Assembly (NCBI GenBank): GCA_963555705.1
Contig: OY743177.1
Span: 53,638,096-53,702,095, forward strand
DNA length: 64,000 nt
Reading direction: 5' to 3'
Source of the DNA: Ligustrum vulgare
Lineage: Eukaryota > Streptophyta > Magnoliopsida > Lamiales > Oleaceae
The translations under genes were made by a program, and so were the position numbers. Under the pieces are notes generated by a model that made no database searches, had not been told where the DNA came from, and was given only the letters and a program-made list of their open reading frames with translations. This document shows positions 44,505 to 57,366 of the stretch, piece by piece. Each line of letters begins with the position of its first letter. The first letter of the stretch is position 1.

Positions 44505-45203
44505 GTCTTAGTATATGTTAAGAAGTCTACAATCTTCAACATATTCACGGAAACGATTAGGTTGACCACGAGATCCATTTAATATGAGTAAATTTTCCTT
44601 TCGTACCCACCCTATTAATAAAAAAGAAGGGGTCGACCCCCCTCTTGGGTCTTTCTGTTTAGTCGCTCTCTCTCTTTTTTTCTTTCAACTAAATGGTTCT
44701 ATTTATAGTTTTTATGGGGGATTAAGCTGCAATTGTTTTATTTGCTCTTTTATTCCCAAAAAAACATAAGATTTATAATTATGTCCCAAGAATTAATAAA
44801 AACTTCAAAATGACTCTAAAAATTATAGGATGATATGAAGTCCTAATAAAGAATTCTTGGGGCCAATATGAAGTTCTCAATGAATACATTACAATGATTT
44901 TTTCATATCATAAAATCGATAACTAAGGTAAAAGTTATCGCTCGTCAAAGTTTAACACTTAAAACTATTTTATTTCGATTTCTTTTTAAGTGGCTATTTT
45001 CGTCTTAATTTTCAGTACTTTCATTATCATCAAAATTGAACTTTCAATATATCATTTTGAAATACTCACAATCCAATTTATCGTATCCTTGTCAAAATGC
45101 AATATGGTCAACTATATCAAAAGTTGCGGTTTGTCTTTAATAAAGTTTTCAAGGCACATATGTCAACCGAATAAGTGTCTATAATTGCCATTTTGAAGTT
45201 TAT
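44505..45203. other. Noncoding stretch
   Basis: AT-rich; short ORFs such as 44584-44769 and 44990-45184 have no recognisable features. Confidence 0.45.
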
Positions 45204-46041
45204 TTAGAACTCTACACGATGATATTCTCGAATAGTCAAAACAAATAACGAAACTAAGAACTTAAACGTACCATACTTCTCAACCCGTGGCACTCTCGTT
45301 TTTCTTTTGGACGTTTTGTATAGTACGTAAAAATCGAATGCTCGCCCAATAGATCTACTTCGCACACACCTTCTTGATACAATAGCTTTAGCAACACATT
45401 GCACGACACCCCTCTTTTCCTACCTTCCAACTCCAAATTGATTTATTCCTCGATGTCTGTCATGCCATCGTCTCCTTCTTCATAATCTACCTCTTGGGAC
45501 GTTTGGCCCTCTTCACATATCAACTCCCCGGCTGCTCCTTCATTTTCTCCACCTTCTTCTCCTATATCCTCTTTGTTCCTAAACTCATTGGCCAGTATAT
45601 AGTTGTTGGCCATAACTGGGGGTAATGTCCCAAACTGAATGGTGGTGGCTCGCTCTGGCTCTTCTTCATCTCTTTCTTCTTTGCTGTGCTTGAACTTCGA
45701 TTTCCCGGTGGGACTTCAAGAGGCTTTCTTCACCGATCCCTCTGTGTTGTTTCCTTTGTCACTATTAAATTCACTTTGGTCAGCTTCCTGAGTTAGACTT
45801 GGTGTTGTTTCCATAGTTGCCTCTCTTGATACGGTTTTCCCTGTGTATCCGGGCCTTGCCCCCTATCGGGTTGGAAACTTGGCGCAACTCTGGGATAAGT
45901 GTGAAAACTTTGCACTTTGTTTCCTACCACAGACTTACTCACTTCTTCCTTGCACCCTCGAAACCATATGTGTAATTCGTCGTGAGCTAATAATATAATA
46001 TAATATAAATATATATATATAAGCACACGTGAATTTTGCAT
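45204..46041 (-). pseudogene. Unidentified acidic coding remnant
   Basis: On the minus strand coding-like stretches alternate between frames: 46041-45793 (ELHIWFRGCKEEVS, QSFHTYPRVAPSF), then in another frame an acidic region with ATTIQFGTLPPVMANNY and repeated Glu/Gly/Asp, then 45436-45204 (LELEGRKRGVSCN). Base composition is richer in GC than the flanks. Frame shifts and stops suggest a dead gene or retroelement gag region. I do not recognise the family. Confidence 0.35.
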
Positions 46042-46429
46042 TTATATATATAAAAAATTATTATATTATTTTAATTAATTTTATTTTGACCAATAAGTTT
46101 ACGGATTAGTTTTGGTCTATTACAATTCAACATTAAAACGAATTCTTAATTCCACTTTGAAGTTTATTCCATACACTTCAATCAATATCTTCTCAATTAT
46201 GAAATTGATAGTGAATTTATTAAATCGATAAAATTACATAAAGTAATATTTAATAATTTTATTTATTTCTCGTTTATATTAAGTCAACTAAATTAAAACT
46301 CTTATTTAATGTCGAATAGACCCCTTTAAATAAGTCAAATAAATTAAAATTTATATTTGACTTTCAAGTGGGTTCATTTAAATATGAATAATTTAATATA
46401 ATATTACGACGATTTTTTTGGGTCGTTAC
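46042..46429 (-). repeat. Possible gypsy LTR end
   Basis: The right edge reads GGGTCGTTACA; on the minus strand TGTAACGACCC is a typical gypsy LTR start. No second LTR or PBS was found and the left edge is not defined. Confidence 0.35.
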
Positions 46430-47090
46430 AAAATCTATGGTTGTAAGATCTCAAAAAATTATGGATTGAATTTTTTATTTAAAAAACAAAATCTTGGATC
46501 TTCAGAGAATATATATATAATGTGAAGTGTTTGAGTTCATATGAAATTATAAAAATGTTGAAAATCAAGAGATATGAATTTTTCAAATGAACAGCTACTC
46601 AAGTGTCCATCAAGGGCAACTTTATAAGCTAAAAACTTCTAAAACCGCTCGTGCGGAACTTGAGTGTCAGTCAAGTGGATTTCAGTATCTTGGCTATAAC
46701 TTTATTTTTCGATGTCCGATTGAGGTGATTTAAAGTGAGTTGGAAAGTTAACTTAACTCAAAGATCTAAAGTTCTTCCAGAAATAGCAATTCCAAATTCG
46801 AATATTTTCTATACGAAAACTGGGTCTCAACCTCTGAACTAAAAATTTGAATAATAATCATTGCGGGTTTTTTATTTTTCTTTGATTTCTAATTACATCA
46901 CAAGTCTTGTTGAATACTTTTTTGATCTTCTTGAACCAAACATATAACTAAATCAATTATCATACTTTAACTATAATTAAGACTGTATAAAATAGTCTTT
47001 TTATTCTTGGGATTATCAATTACATAAAAAACCTAACATATACGATGAGATATGTTCTATAGTTGTTCAAAAAAATAAATAAAAAAAACT
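46430..47090. other. Noncoding stretch
   Basis: Nothing recognised; short palindrome-like ACCGCTCGTGCGG at about 46650. Confidence 0.45.
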
Positions 47091-47937
47091 AGGTGGCGTT
47101 CTGTTTGTATTTTATTTTGTATTTTTATTTTCGAAAATGTTTTGTATTTCCTGTTTTTATTTTTGTTTTCAAATTTGCTGAAAACGCGTTTGGTTTTTCA
47201 TTTCTGAAAACCGTTTTTGAAAATGAAATGCTGGAAAACACGTTCTGCTTGAAATTTTATAGAATACTACTTAAACTATTTTTAATTAATTTACTTGCAG
47301 AATACTACTGGCTCAAACTCAAATTTCCTTTCACGATACACTGAAAATATGGTTACATGCAACACACTAATTTGAGCATTAAGAGTCTATATTAACACAG
47401 CTTGGTAAGGTTCGGAATTTGAGGAAGCTCTAGTTCTATTAACATTCAGAAAATATAAGTTCTTTCAAAATCATCAGAGTCCATTTATCAGGGCATTTTT
47501 TGAAATATAACAACAAGAATTCTCACTTAATTTTTTTTTTTTAATCTTGATATTGAATTTAATAAAATTTTATTTAAGTTTAGTTCCAAGTTAAAATAAT
47601 TCTCCCAAAAAAAATCTTTATTTAGACTTAGTTCCAAGTTAGGATAATTTTAAAAAGAAAATAATAAAAATAAAAACTTTATATTAAGTTTAGTTCTAAG
47701 TTAGGATAATTCTTAAAAAAATAAAAAATAAAAAAATAAAAAATAAATAAATAAATAAATAAATAAATTCCAAAACGCATTTTCCGCGTTTTGAACATTT
47801 TTTTTGGGCGTTTTGTGTAGAATTTTTTTTTTTTTTTTTTTCAAAATGCGTTTTCGAAAATGATAAAAAAAACACGTTTTTAATATTTTCAAAAATAAAA
47901 ATGAAAAACAACCTCAAAACAACAAAGACCACGTGGC
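47091..47937. mobile_element. Possible MITE with imperfect long TIRs
   Basis: The left part (TTTTATTTTCGAAAATG and GAAAACGCG motifs) reappears inverted at the right (CAAAAATAAAAATG, GCGTTTTCGAAAATG), ending near CACGTGGCC. Between them is AT-rich filler with three GTTCYAAGTTARGATAATT repeats. No clear target duplication was found, so the ends are approximate. Confidence 0.4.
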
Positions 47938-48913
47938 CTTATTTCTCTATAGTTGCCTTCGTAAGGGATCCTATGCACAATCGTTCTGTTGACCAAAAGA
48001 TCCAATCTGGAAAAGTCCGGGATCTACTTTTGCACCGACTTGCGAATAGAGTGTGTGCTATGAATATCTCGATATGGTTACATGCCCATATTGGGATTTG
48101 AGTCTTAGGCTCTGTCCAGTAATACTGTATCAATTATAAATTAGTTTATCTATATTTTTGAGGTAAAAATATGTAATTAAAAATTGAGGAGAGAAAATGT
48201 ATGTGATTAAAAATTAACTTGAAAAATTATGTTGTTTATAAACAATAATGATTACATTAATGAACAAAGACTAACACTGTATCAATTTATAAACTGATAT
48301 ATTTATAATTTTGAAATAAATTGTGTGGTTAAAATTGAAGGAAAAAAATATTAATAGTTAAAAAGTAATTTGAAAAATTGCATGATTTATAAACCATTTA
48401 CCAAACACATGCTTAGTGATAAGGAATATTTGGCACATAACCTCACCTAATTTGGCACATTACCTCACCTAATCTTCCCTTTTATGAGTGTCGTTCTTCG
48501 CAAAATGACCCCCTTTACTTTGATTTCCAACCCCCCCCCCCCCCCCCCCACATGTCTCTTGGATGAGATCTATGGAATCATTTACGTAATTCGTCAAAAC
48601 CTTATATTTATTTCCTAAAATCCCAAACCTTTGGCCAAACTAACCAACATCTTAGAGAAATTTCCACTGATTGTAAATTTTTATGACCAACTGTTTGGTA
48701 AAAACAAAGAATTCGCTGTTTTTGAGATTAAATATGTGGTTAAAAATGGTTTAAAAAAACATATTCATTTAAAAGTGATTTGAAAAATGCGTTTACAAAC
48801 AAGTTACCAAACAGAGATATTTCAATTGTTATTATAAAAAAGTTATCAAAGAGAGATATTTCAATTGTTTAATCCTAGAAGATCGTATTGCTTCATAATC
48901 CCTTGAATATGTT
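47938..48913. other. Noncoding stretch
   Basis: Two similar AT-rich blocks (48115-48235 and 48270-48400, sharing TGTATCAATTATAAA / GATTTATAAAC patterns) look like a degraded duplicated MITE fragment. A poly-C run lies at 48531-48550. Confidence 0.4.
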
Positions 48914-49828
48914 CTTGGAATATTTTGTGTATAGTGACGACAAAGAAATTAAATAATTATATGAAAATTCGAGCCAACAAATGGACAAAGTAAAGGCAAG
49001 GAAACAATAAAAAAGAAAAGAGAAGAAAAACTTATAGACGAGGCAAGTGTTGAACACTTTGTCCTTAAGTCGAATTTGTCTCGTAACGGTGCCTACATTT
49101 TATGACAATCAACTTCCAAGATATAACGACTCCCATATGTGTTTGTAGCTCTCCAAAAAACAAGGACAACGAACTAGAATATGAATTTGTACTCCAAAAT
49201 GAAATGAAAAACGAGAATCAAAATTATGCAACAAAAAATGAAAGAATGTTGTATATGAGAAGATGAGATAATGAAATAATGTTTGCACATCATTGGTGTG
49301 AGGAGTAGGACATCCCGATGGTCCTATTTATAGATGACGAGGGGTTCTAGACGAAGTGGTATGGAGCCAAATCATGCATCACTTCGTAAAGACTCATCTT
49401 TTCAGACTACCATGTGATCCCATGGTTATAAGCCACGTGATCGCATGGATTTATGTGAAACTGAAATTTAAATAAAAACAGCTGACATGTGATTGCATGG
49501 TTTTTATACCGTGTGATCGCATGGTTAAAAATTTGGCCAACTTTTTCCCTTCTCCGTAATTTTTCATTCATCCAATATTGGTTTCGAAATGCAAAATATA
49601 CCCTTCAACACATGCAGAGAAATCTAAATTCTCTACCCCCTTGGCCCCCACGACCTGACCGAGCAAGTCAATCTCCGTTTTTGCACCCCCGAAGCAGTAA
49701 AGTGGCAGACTAATTTATCTAAAAGGATTGGGTTGAGTTTGAGTATTTGGACGAAGTTGACACGAAATCACTTTAGTCAGTTTTCAATACTTAATCAATT
49801 TTTTGAATTATTAAACCAATATCCAACA
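48914..49828 (-). repeat. 3' LTR of the minus-strand copia element (left)
   Basis: TTGGAATATTTTGTGTATAG to ATATCCAACA. On the minus strand a TATA box TATAAATAGG lies at about 49322-49331. Four GATCGCATGG-type motifs occur at 49410-49524, upstream of it in element orientation. Confidence 0.82.
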
Positions 49829-50369
49829 ATCCTCCACATGAATGGAAATTTCTCGATATGTGCAACACAATGCAAATGAAATGCAGACTCTAACAAATGG
49901 AGTACATGTGACAAGTCATAGCATCAAGATATGTGTTCTGTGGCTTTGAACATTCTTTAGTTGAGTACAACTGGATTTACGAGGCTAGTTGGTGAATGCG
50001 ATATCTTGAACCATCTAACCAATTCGGTTCTCATGGTTGTGTTCATTTTGGCCATGGACAACTCTTGATTTCATAAGCGCTCTAAGAGAATTAAGCCTCG
50101 AATTCTCGTAGAAGCAGCCCCACTTCACACTTATATAGATGATCTATTACCTTTCTATTTCATGGTTTTTGAATTATTAAAAGTATATATATATACTTAT
50201 CCTTATACACATTTGACATAGCACTTCAAATTTTAGGAATGAGAATAAGTGCTTTATTCCGAATCTTTTATGACTTAGTTGTCCCATTGAACCAAGATTT
50301 TGGAATCTTCAATCTACAATGTTAGGTTTCCATCATAGTAATTCTATTCAATAGGCTTTAGGCCCATTC

Positions 50370-53300
50370 CCTCAAGAGATGGTATATTTGATCTCTTGCA
50401 AGTCCTTTCGTCAAATGATCAGCCAAGTTTTATTTTGACTTCACATAGATAATAGAGATTATACTATTCGATATTAACTGTTTAATGGTATTATGTCTCC
50501 GATGGATATGTCGAGACTTACCATTATACACACTGTTTTGTACCTTTGATATTGCCAACTGATTATCGCAATATATGTTAATCGCAGAAACCAGCTTTTC
50601 TCAACATGGAATTTCTTTAAGGAAATTACGAAGCCATTTTGCTTAGACGATTTTCAGGACACGGCTCCACCTCCAATGGTATATACATAACCACTTGTGG
50701 ATTTTGAATCCTTAGTGTCGGATATCCAATTTGCATCAGTATATCCTTCTAACACTGCGGGATATTTTGAGTAGTGTAATCCATATTCAACCGTGTGTCT
50801 TAAGTATTTAAGAACTCGATTTAATGCCTTCCAATGTACAATACTTAGATTACTAGTAAATTTACTCAACTTGTTGACTATGTATGCTATATCCAGTCTT
50901 CTGTAGTTGGTAATGTACATCAAACTGCCTATGATACAAGAATATTCCATTGAGATACTGGCTCACCAGTATTCTTGGCTAAGTGTATACCTAAGTTAAC
51001 TGGTGATTAACCAGTTTGTCCTCATACTCCTTAAACTTCTTAAGTATAGTCTCAACATAATGTGATTGAGACAATACAAACCATCGGGTGTCTTAGAAAT
51101 TTTAATCCCTAATATTACATCAGCTACTCCCATATCCTTCATGTCAAAATGTTTTGTTAATATTTTTTTAGTCGAGGAAATGACTTTTGAGTTATTTCCT
51201 ATAATAATGCAATGCCACAATTGCAATCAAGACGTGTATAGATGTGATTCTTGTCATGAGTGAATAAGTATCAAAGATGTCCAATCCTTCCCTTTGTCTA
51301 TACTCTATGGATACTAATCTATCATTGTATTTATCAATTGATCCATCAAACTTCAATTTCTTTTTGAAAATTGATAGAGCGCGTAATTGCTACTTAATTT
51401 GTGATGTTTCCTCTTACTCCATTGATTTTAAATGCTTAAATTATGGATATTAATCATATTTTATGCTTTGTGGATTAGGTGGAGAATTGAGATCAAATTG
51501 GACTCAATATCACAAATTGGAAAAAAGAAGTTTGGAACTCAAAAGTACACAATCAGAGAAGGACTTGGCATAAAGCGTGGGCATGCTTTATTGTTTCAGA
51601 AAGACAGCAAACTCAAAAAAATTAATGGGCTGCACTACTTTGGATTAAGCCCAACAGCCACAAGACTTGCTGGGAATAAAAAAAAAAAGGGGCTCGATAC
51701 TTAATAAAAGGGGAAGCAGCAATAGAATTCGGAGGAGGCACTTCTTTAGGAAAAAATTCTCGACAGCAAAAGGATTGCAAGGGGACGGCGGCACTACTTT
51801 GGAATTGGGAGCAACTCATGTCTTGGAATTAAGGAGAGCGACCTGCGTTTTTGGGGAGTTTTCATTTTTTTATTTGATTAGTCTTCTACTTTGGTTTAAT
51901 TAGATTTATTCTTTTTAGTTTTTGATTAAAAATGTTGATAGATAGCTAAATTATTATTCCTGTTCAAGGATAATTGAAGTTTTGATTCTATAAGAATTGT
52001 GAGATATAATCAATTTAATTGTTCTTTTATCTCTTTTCTATTTATATATCTTTTGTTTGCATTGAAGTTGTTGTTTTGATTAATTGATACAAAGTGCACA
52101 TTGTTTTAATTGTCAAAATGATACTTAGCCAATTAGGAATCTAAATCTGTAATTTTTTAGGTTTTATAATACAAGTGGAAAATAACATAGTTGATTATAG
52201 ACTGATTTTTTACTTATGTTATGAAGATATATAACCTAGCTTAAATGAATCACATGTGTGAATTTGTTGATTAGAATTGGTCGTCTATCTAGAGATTAAT
52301 GCTATTAGTAAATTAAATCTTAAGATAGTATTTAGGGTTGTTTATTGATTAGGGAAATAATCAACGAGTGTCTCTTGATTATCGAGATGTAAGGAGAGAT
52401 GGGTTGTTAGATCGTATCAATGACCATAACCAATTTAGAAAATAAGTAAAAGATTTTATTTTTGCATCCATGATCAATTCTATGAATCAATACTGAGATT
52501 ATACATTGGGCTGGATATTTATTTAATTTGATAATTTCATCAATTTAATTTCGCAATTTTTTATTTATAAGTTGATTTTAAATCCAAAAATTCAAAAATC
52601 CCCTTGTTTTTAATTTATTGTTTTAATTTCCTCGAAGAATTAAATCTAACAAGTCTCTATGGATTCGACCTTGCTCACCACTATTACAATCTATTTTTGT
52701 GAGAGCAAGAAAATATTATTATTTGTTGAATTCGACACCCATCAAAGATCCATTTGCAGCATAGAGCTTTGTTTCACGGAGGGGTTCAACCAATTTTCAC
52801 GTATGGTTACTCATGATGGATTCAATTTCGTTATGTACAGTTCTTTCCAAAAAGGAGCTTCGAAAGAGGACATTGCTTCATCAAATATCATTGGATTATT
52901 TTCAAGTAAATTAGTTACGAATTCTGGACCGAATGTCTTTGAAATTCGTTGCCTTTTACTATGTCTCGGTTCTTCATTTATTTGAAGATTGTCAACATTT
53001 CTATGCATGTTATCATAAGTTTGTTTATTTGAACTTACTTCATTTCTTTACAAGGAAAATTGTCTTCAAAGAATATCGCATTTCTTGATTAAATAATTGT
53101 ACCTACATGAACATCAAGTACTTTGGATTTATGAACCAAGAATCGATATGCACTACTATTGATTGCATATCCAATAAAGACACAATCAATTGTCTTTGGT
53201 CCAATCATAACTTGTTTAGGTTTAGGTATTTGTATTTTTGCTAAGCACCCCCACACTTTTAGATATTTATAGGAAGGTTTCTGACCTTTCCATAATTCGT

Positions 53301-54390
53301 AAGGTGATTCAACCTTATTCTTGTGTGGTATTTTATTTAGAATATGATTTGTAGAAAGTATGACTTTCCCCTAAAAGTTTTTAGGTAAGCCTATACTAAT
53401 CAGCATTGCATTCATCATTTCCTTTAATGTTCGGTTCTTAAGTTCAACAATCCTATTAGATTGAGGTTAATATGATGCAGTAGTTTGATGAATGATTCTA
53501 GATTCTGCACAAAAATCTTCAAACGGTGCAACATATTATCCACCTCTATCACTACGAATCATTTTTATTCGTTTTCCAATTTGATCTTCAATTTCGTTTT
53601 TGTAGTGTTTAGACACTTACAAAGCTTCATCTTTACTTTTCAACAAGTATACATAGTAGTAACTTGTATAATCATCTATGAATGTGATGAAATACTTTTT
53701 ACCACCTCTTGTTTGTACGAATTTTAAATCACACACATTCGTGTGAATTAGTTCTAAAGGTGTTGCGGTTCGTTCAACCGAATGAAAAGTTGTTTTGGCC
53801 GCTTTTGTCTCTACACATATCTCGCATTTTCATTATTAAAATGCATATTCAGAAGTAAACTTAAATTCTTTTCCTTGCGTATTGAATTAAAGTTTCCATG
53901 TCCTAATCTATGATGCCATAGATTAGACGACTCAAGAATATAAATAGAAGATGACGTTTTATTGCTCTTATTATTCTTTACAACAGTTAGGACATTCATT
54001 TTGAATAGTCCACATTTTACATAGCCTTTTCCTACATACATGTTATTTTTGGTGTACAAATTTATCCAAAATAAAGACTAACTTAAAGTCATTCTTGCTT
54101 AACAAAGAACCCGACACAAGGTTCTTAGGAATATTCAGTATGTGAAGAACATTATTGAGGCTAAGTTCCATTCCCGATGTCATCTTCAATATCACTTTCC
54201 TTTGTCCTTCCACTTTAGATATAGAGGAGTTCCCCATAAAAAAATTTTCACCCTCAGTTAGAGTGTAGGATGTGAACATTCTTCTATCAGCAAATATGTG
54301 ACGGGTTACACCCGTATCAACCCACCATTTCATGATATTCTCAACATGGTTGCATTTTGAAACAAGCGCCGATAAGTTCATATCAGACAT
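50370..54390 (-). pseudogene. copia pol remnant (protease, integrase, RT, RNase H)
   Basis: From right to left on the minus strand: protease with [12 protein letters not shown] (Asp-Thr-Gly instead of the copia Asp-Ser-Gly); pre-integrase ending LWHHRLGHGN (53890-53920); integrase from 53820 with [12 protein letters not shown] and SDRGG, interrupted by stops; RT with SFEAPFWKE and SNHTW (52811-53008), then the nested LTR, then KFDGSIDKYN; IIGNNSKV, KDMGVADVILGIKI (50996-51226), [15 protein letters not shown] and YTDANWISD (50654-50950); RNase H tail with LADHLTKGLA near 50400. Dead. Confidence 0.85.
51372..52744. repeat. Solo LTR of an Athila-like gypsy element
   Basis: TGATAGAGCG to ACCCATCA interrupts the copia RT between codons that read continuously on both sides (the KWIF position). 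The target duplication is imperfect (AAAAT / AAGAT). The right end carries CTATGGATTCGACC and TTCGACACCC, typical of the 3' end of Athila-like LTRs. The 90-codon plus ORF inside is not a gene. Confidence 0.75.
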
Positions 54391-54416
54391 GCCATTTGAT
54401 ATGGAATCAAATTTGG

Positions 54417-55190
54417 CTATGTTTGCTTGGGCTTGCTTCTTTGGTTTGCGACAATCGACGGAGCGATGTCCACCCTTTCAACAATTATAGCAGTTGCCCT
54501 TGAACTTCTTTGCATTTTTCTTTGTAGGTTCAATGGAATGCTTTCTCTTCTTTCCTTTGTTGTTGCTAGATTCCACCAAATTTGCCTTTGATTGGAGTAT
54601 GCTATTTTCAACACACTTGTCCGAATTTCGGTTGTCTTCTTCAATCCTTAGTCGGACCACAAATTATTCAATGTTCATCTCCTTGCGCTTATACTTGAGA
54701 TAGTTTTTGAAGTCCTTCCACATGGGTGGAAGTTTCTCGATGATTGCAGCCACTTGAAATGATTCATTTAGAGACATATTCTCCGTATGAATGACATGGA
54801 GTATGACTTAGAACTCTTGCACTTTGACTGATGAACTTTCCCACTATGAAATTCTTTGTTCCAGTATCTTCGGTCTTGTATTTCCTTTCCAAGGATTCCC
54901 ATTATTCCTTTGCAGATTTCTTGGAGCAATACACATTGTATAAGGTGTTGTCCAAATCATTCAGAATGTAATTCTTACATAGAAAATATAAATGTTTCCA
55001 AGCATCTAAAGCAATCAATGATGTCCTATTATTTTCTCCTTCTTGTATTGCAGAAGGATTTTCATTCAAGAATTTTGCCAAGTTGAGGGTCATGAGATAG
55101 AATAACTTTTTTTGTTTCCATCTTTTGAACTCAACCCTAATAAATTTTTTTGGCTTTTCACCATGGGAAACTTAGTTTGAATGTATGGTA
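54417..55190 (-). pseudogene. copia gag remnant
   Basis: Minus-strand pieces show a copia Gag: LNLAKFLNENPSAIQEGEN and DAWKHLYFLCKNYILNDLDNTLYNVY (54902-55093), then after frame breaks TWKDFKNYLKYKRKEMN-like residues near 54680, and a zinc-knuckle-like CYNC...GHRSVDC near 54455-54490 with a basic lead-in. Several stops interrupt it. Confidence 0.7.
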
Positions 55191-55449
55191 GTAGGGGAAG
55201 CCACAACCGGAGAGGGGGTAATCACAACTGAAGGAACCAACGCCGGTGGGAATACTTCTTTCAGAAGTTCCCATATTCGAAGTATCATTCGAAGTAGTAT
55301 CGGTATTAAGAACCTTATTCATTTCTGCTTATGTAAAACAGAAAATCAACCAAATCAAAATGGAAGAGTAGAAGAAGTTAAACTTAACAAGTTTAACCGA
55401 ATAATGATGTCACTTGTAACAAAATAAAAAAATAAATTCGACTTAAGAT

Positions 55450-56357
55450 TGTTGGAATATTTTGTGTATAGTGACGCTAAAGAAATGAAATAATTATATG
55501 AAAATTCAAGCCAACAAATGGATAGAGTAACGACAAGAAAATAATGAAAAAGAAAAGAGAAGAGAAGAGAAGAGGAGAAAATGAGATAAAGTCGAGGTAA
55601 TTGTTGAACACTTTGTCCTTAAGTCGAATTTGCTCCACAACGCTGCCTACGATTTATGGCAATCAACTCCCAAGTTACAACGACTCCCACATGTGTTTGT
55701 AGCACTCCAAATACAAGCAAACGAACAAGAATATGGCTTTGTACTCCAAAATTAAATGAAAGAAAAGAATCAAAATTATGCAACAAAAATGGAAGAATTT
55801 TGTATATGAAAAGAGGAGAGAATGATATTATATTTGTATATCATTGATGTGAGAAATAGGACATCCTACGGGGTCCTATTTATAGATGATGAAGGGTTGT
55901 TGATGAAGTGGTGTAGAGCCAAACCATGTATCACTTCGAAAAGACACATCTTTTCAGACTACCATGCGATCGCATAGTTATAAGCCGCGCGATCGCATGG
56001 CTTTATGTGAAATTGAAATTTAAACAAAAATAGTTGACGTGCGATCGTATGGTTAAAAACTTTGGCCAACTTTTTCCCTTCTCCGTAATTTCTCATTCAT
56101 CATATATTGGTTTTGAAATGCCAAATATACCCTTCAACACATGCAGAGAAATTTAAATTCTCTGCCCCCTCGACGCCTCGCTACTTGATAAAGCAGGTTG
56201 ATCCCCGTTTCCTCGGCCCGAATTGGCGAGGTAGCAAACTAATTTGCCTAAACGGATTATGTTGGATTTGAGTAATTAGCCGAAATTGACAAGAAATCAC
56301 ATTAGTCGATTTTCAATTCTTAACAAATTTTTCGAATAATTAAATTAATATTCAACA
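55450..56357 (-). repeat. 5' LTR of the minus-strand copia element (right)
   Basis: TGTTGGAATA to TATTCAACA, 908 bp, TATA box TATAAATAGG (minus) near 55877-55886 and three GCGATCGCA-type motifs at 55962-56054. Confidence 0.85.
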
Positions 56358-57366
56358 TGTCTCTCTAGATTTTTGGCTTTTGGTGGAGTGCATGCAAACG
56401 AAAATTTCATTAGCAATGGAAATGGAACGGGTTCCAAAAATTTCTTTCGCCGCCCCGCTCCGTGACCAGATTGGTAGCAGGGCTGGGTGGGTAGGGGTGG
56501 GGCAGGGCGACCCACCTGCCCCTCCAATGACCCGAATATATATATATATATATATTGCAAATTTGGTAATGAAATCTTTGGCGTCGAACTAGTTAGAATT
56601 TTTAAGTTTGAACTTTAAAGATGATATGTATATATTTGAAGGAAAAATAAATTAACAAACAACATAATGGTATATACTCATGCCACTAAGTCCTACAAAG
56701 GTTCAATTCTTTTGACCTCATAAAATTAAATTTATTTTTCAGTTTCACATTCTACAAAAAAATATATAAATAAATTCTCAGGCTTCGGGGCGGGTCAACA
56801 CCCCCCCCCCCCAAATTTCACGGGCTCTAAGCTTTCAAAGTGACATTGTAAAATTCTTATTCCTTTGCTATTTAATCACAAAACCCATTACTATTTTTTA
56901 GTGATAAATTGATAATTTGAGTTCAAATTAAGTTTATTTATATCATATGAGTTTTCCCATCAGGCAAGCTATGAAGTTGACAATTTTGATCTATTGGTCA
57001 TCGTGGGCAACATAAGAATTGTTCACGATCAGTGAAAAATTTTGGTTGTGAACAAATCTTATATTGTCCACAATGGGCAACAGATCAAACCTAATGAAGT
57101 TGAACCCAATATAATCATATATCCCCCTGTATGTAATGATTTGAGTAACCAAATGTTTAATAGCAATTTTTAAATTGTTGTAACTATATCAAATCATATG
57201 GATTATTATTATTATTTGGAAAAAAAGTGCATTTTCCGTTTCATTTTCAAAATTAAAAAAAAAAAAATTACGCACAAAACATAGAACACAAAAAAGGCAG
57301 TTGTAGCTAGTTTTTTTTTTTTTTCCCCTTCTCTCTTTATTTCTTCTTTCTTTCTTTTTGTGGGGT
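56358..57366. other. Noncoding stretch
   Basis: A GC-rich pocket (56450-56530) with GGGTGGGTAGGGGTGGGGC is followed by an AT dinucleotide run (56538-56555). A C12 run lies near 56802. 57300-57360 is pyrimidine-rich and may be the 5' UTR of the host exon that follows. Confidence 0.45.

Larger units (their letters stand above)
48914..56357 (-). mobile_element. Old Ty1/copia retrotransposon, minus strand, with nested solo LTR
   Basis: LTR copies at 48914-49828 and 55450-56357 are clearly related but diverged, so the element is old. Pol and gag read leftward: gag 55190-54417, protease/integrase 54390-53000, RT 53008-50654 (split by an Athila-like LTR at 51372-52744), RNase H to about 50370. The minus-strand purine tract TGTGGAGGAT (49830-49839) adjoins the left LTR. 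The PBS beside the right LTR is not the usual TGGTATCAGAGC. The left LTR start lacks TG. No exact TSD was found (TGTTC / TGTCT at best). Confidence 0.85.

Noticed and set aside
46642..46668. Short palindrome ACCGCTCGTGCGG considered as a terminator or RNA hairpin
   Set aside because: Stem is too short and isolated, and rho-independent terminators do not apply in a plant nucleus.
51432..51704. 90-codon plus ORF
   Set aside because: Lies inside the Athila-like solo LTR and resembles no protein family.
56380..56592. 70-codon ORF over a G-rich pocket
   Set aside because: Driven by G-runs and an AT dinucleotide repeat; no gene features.
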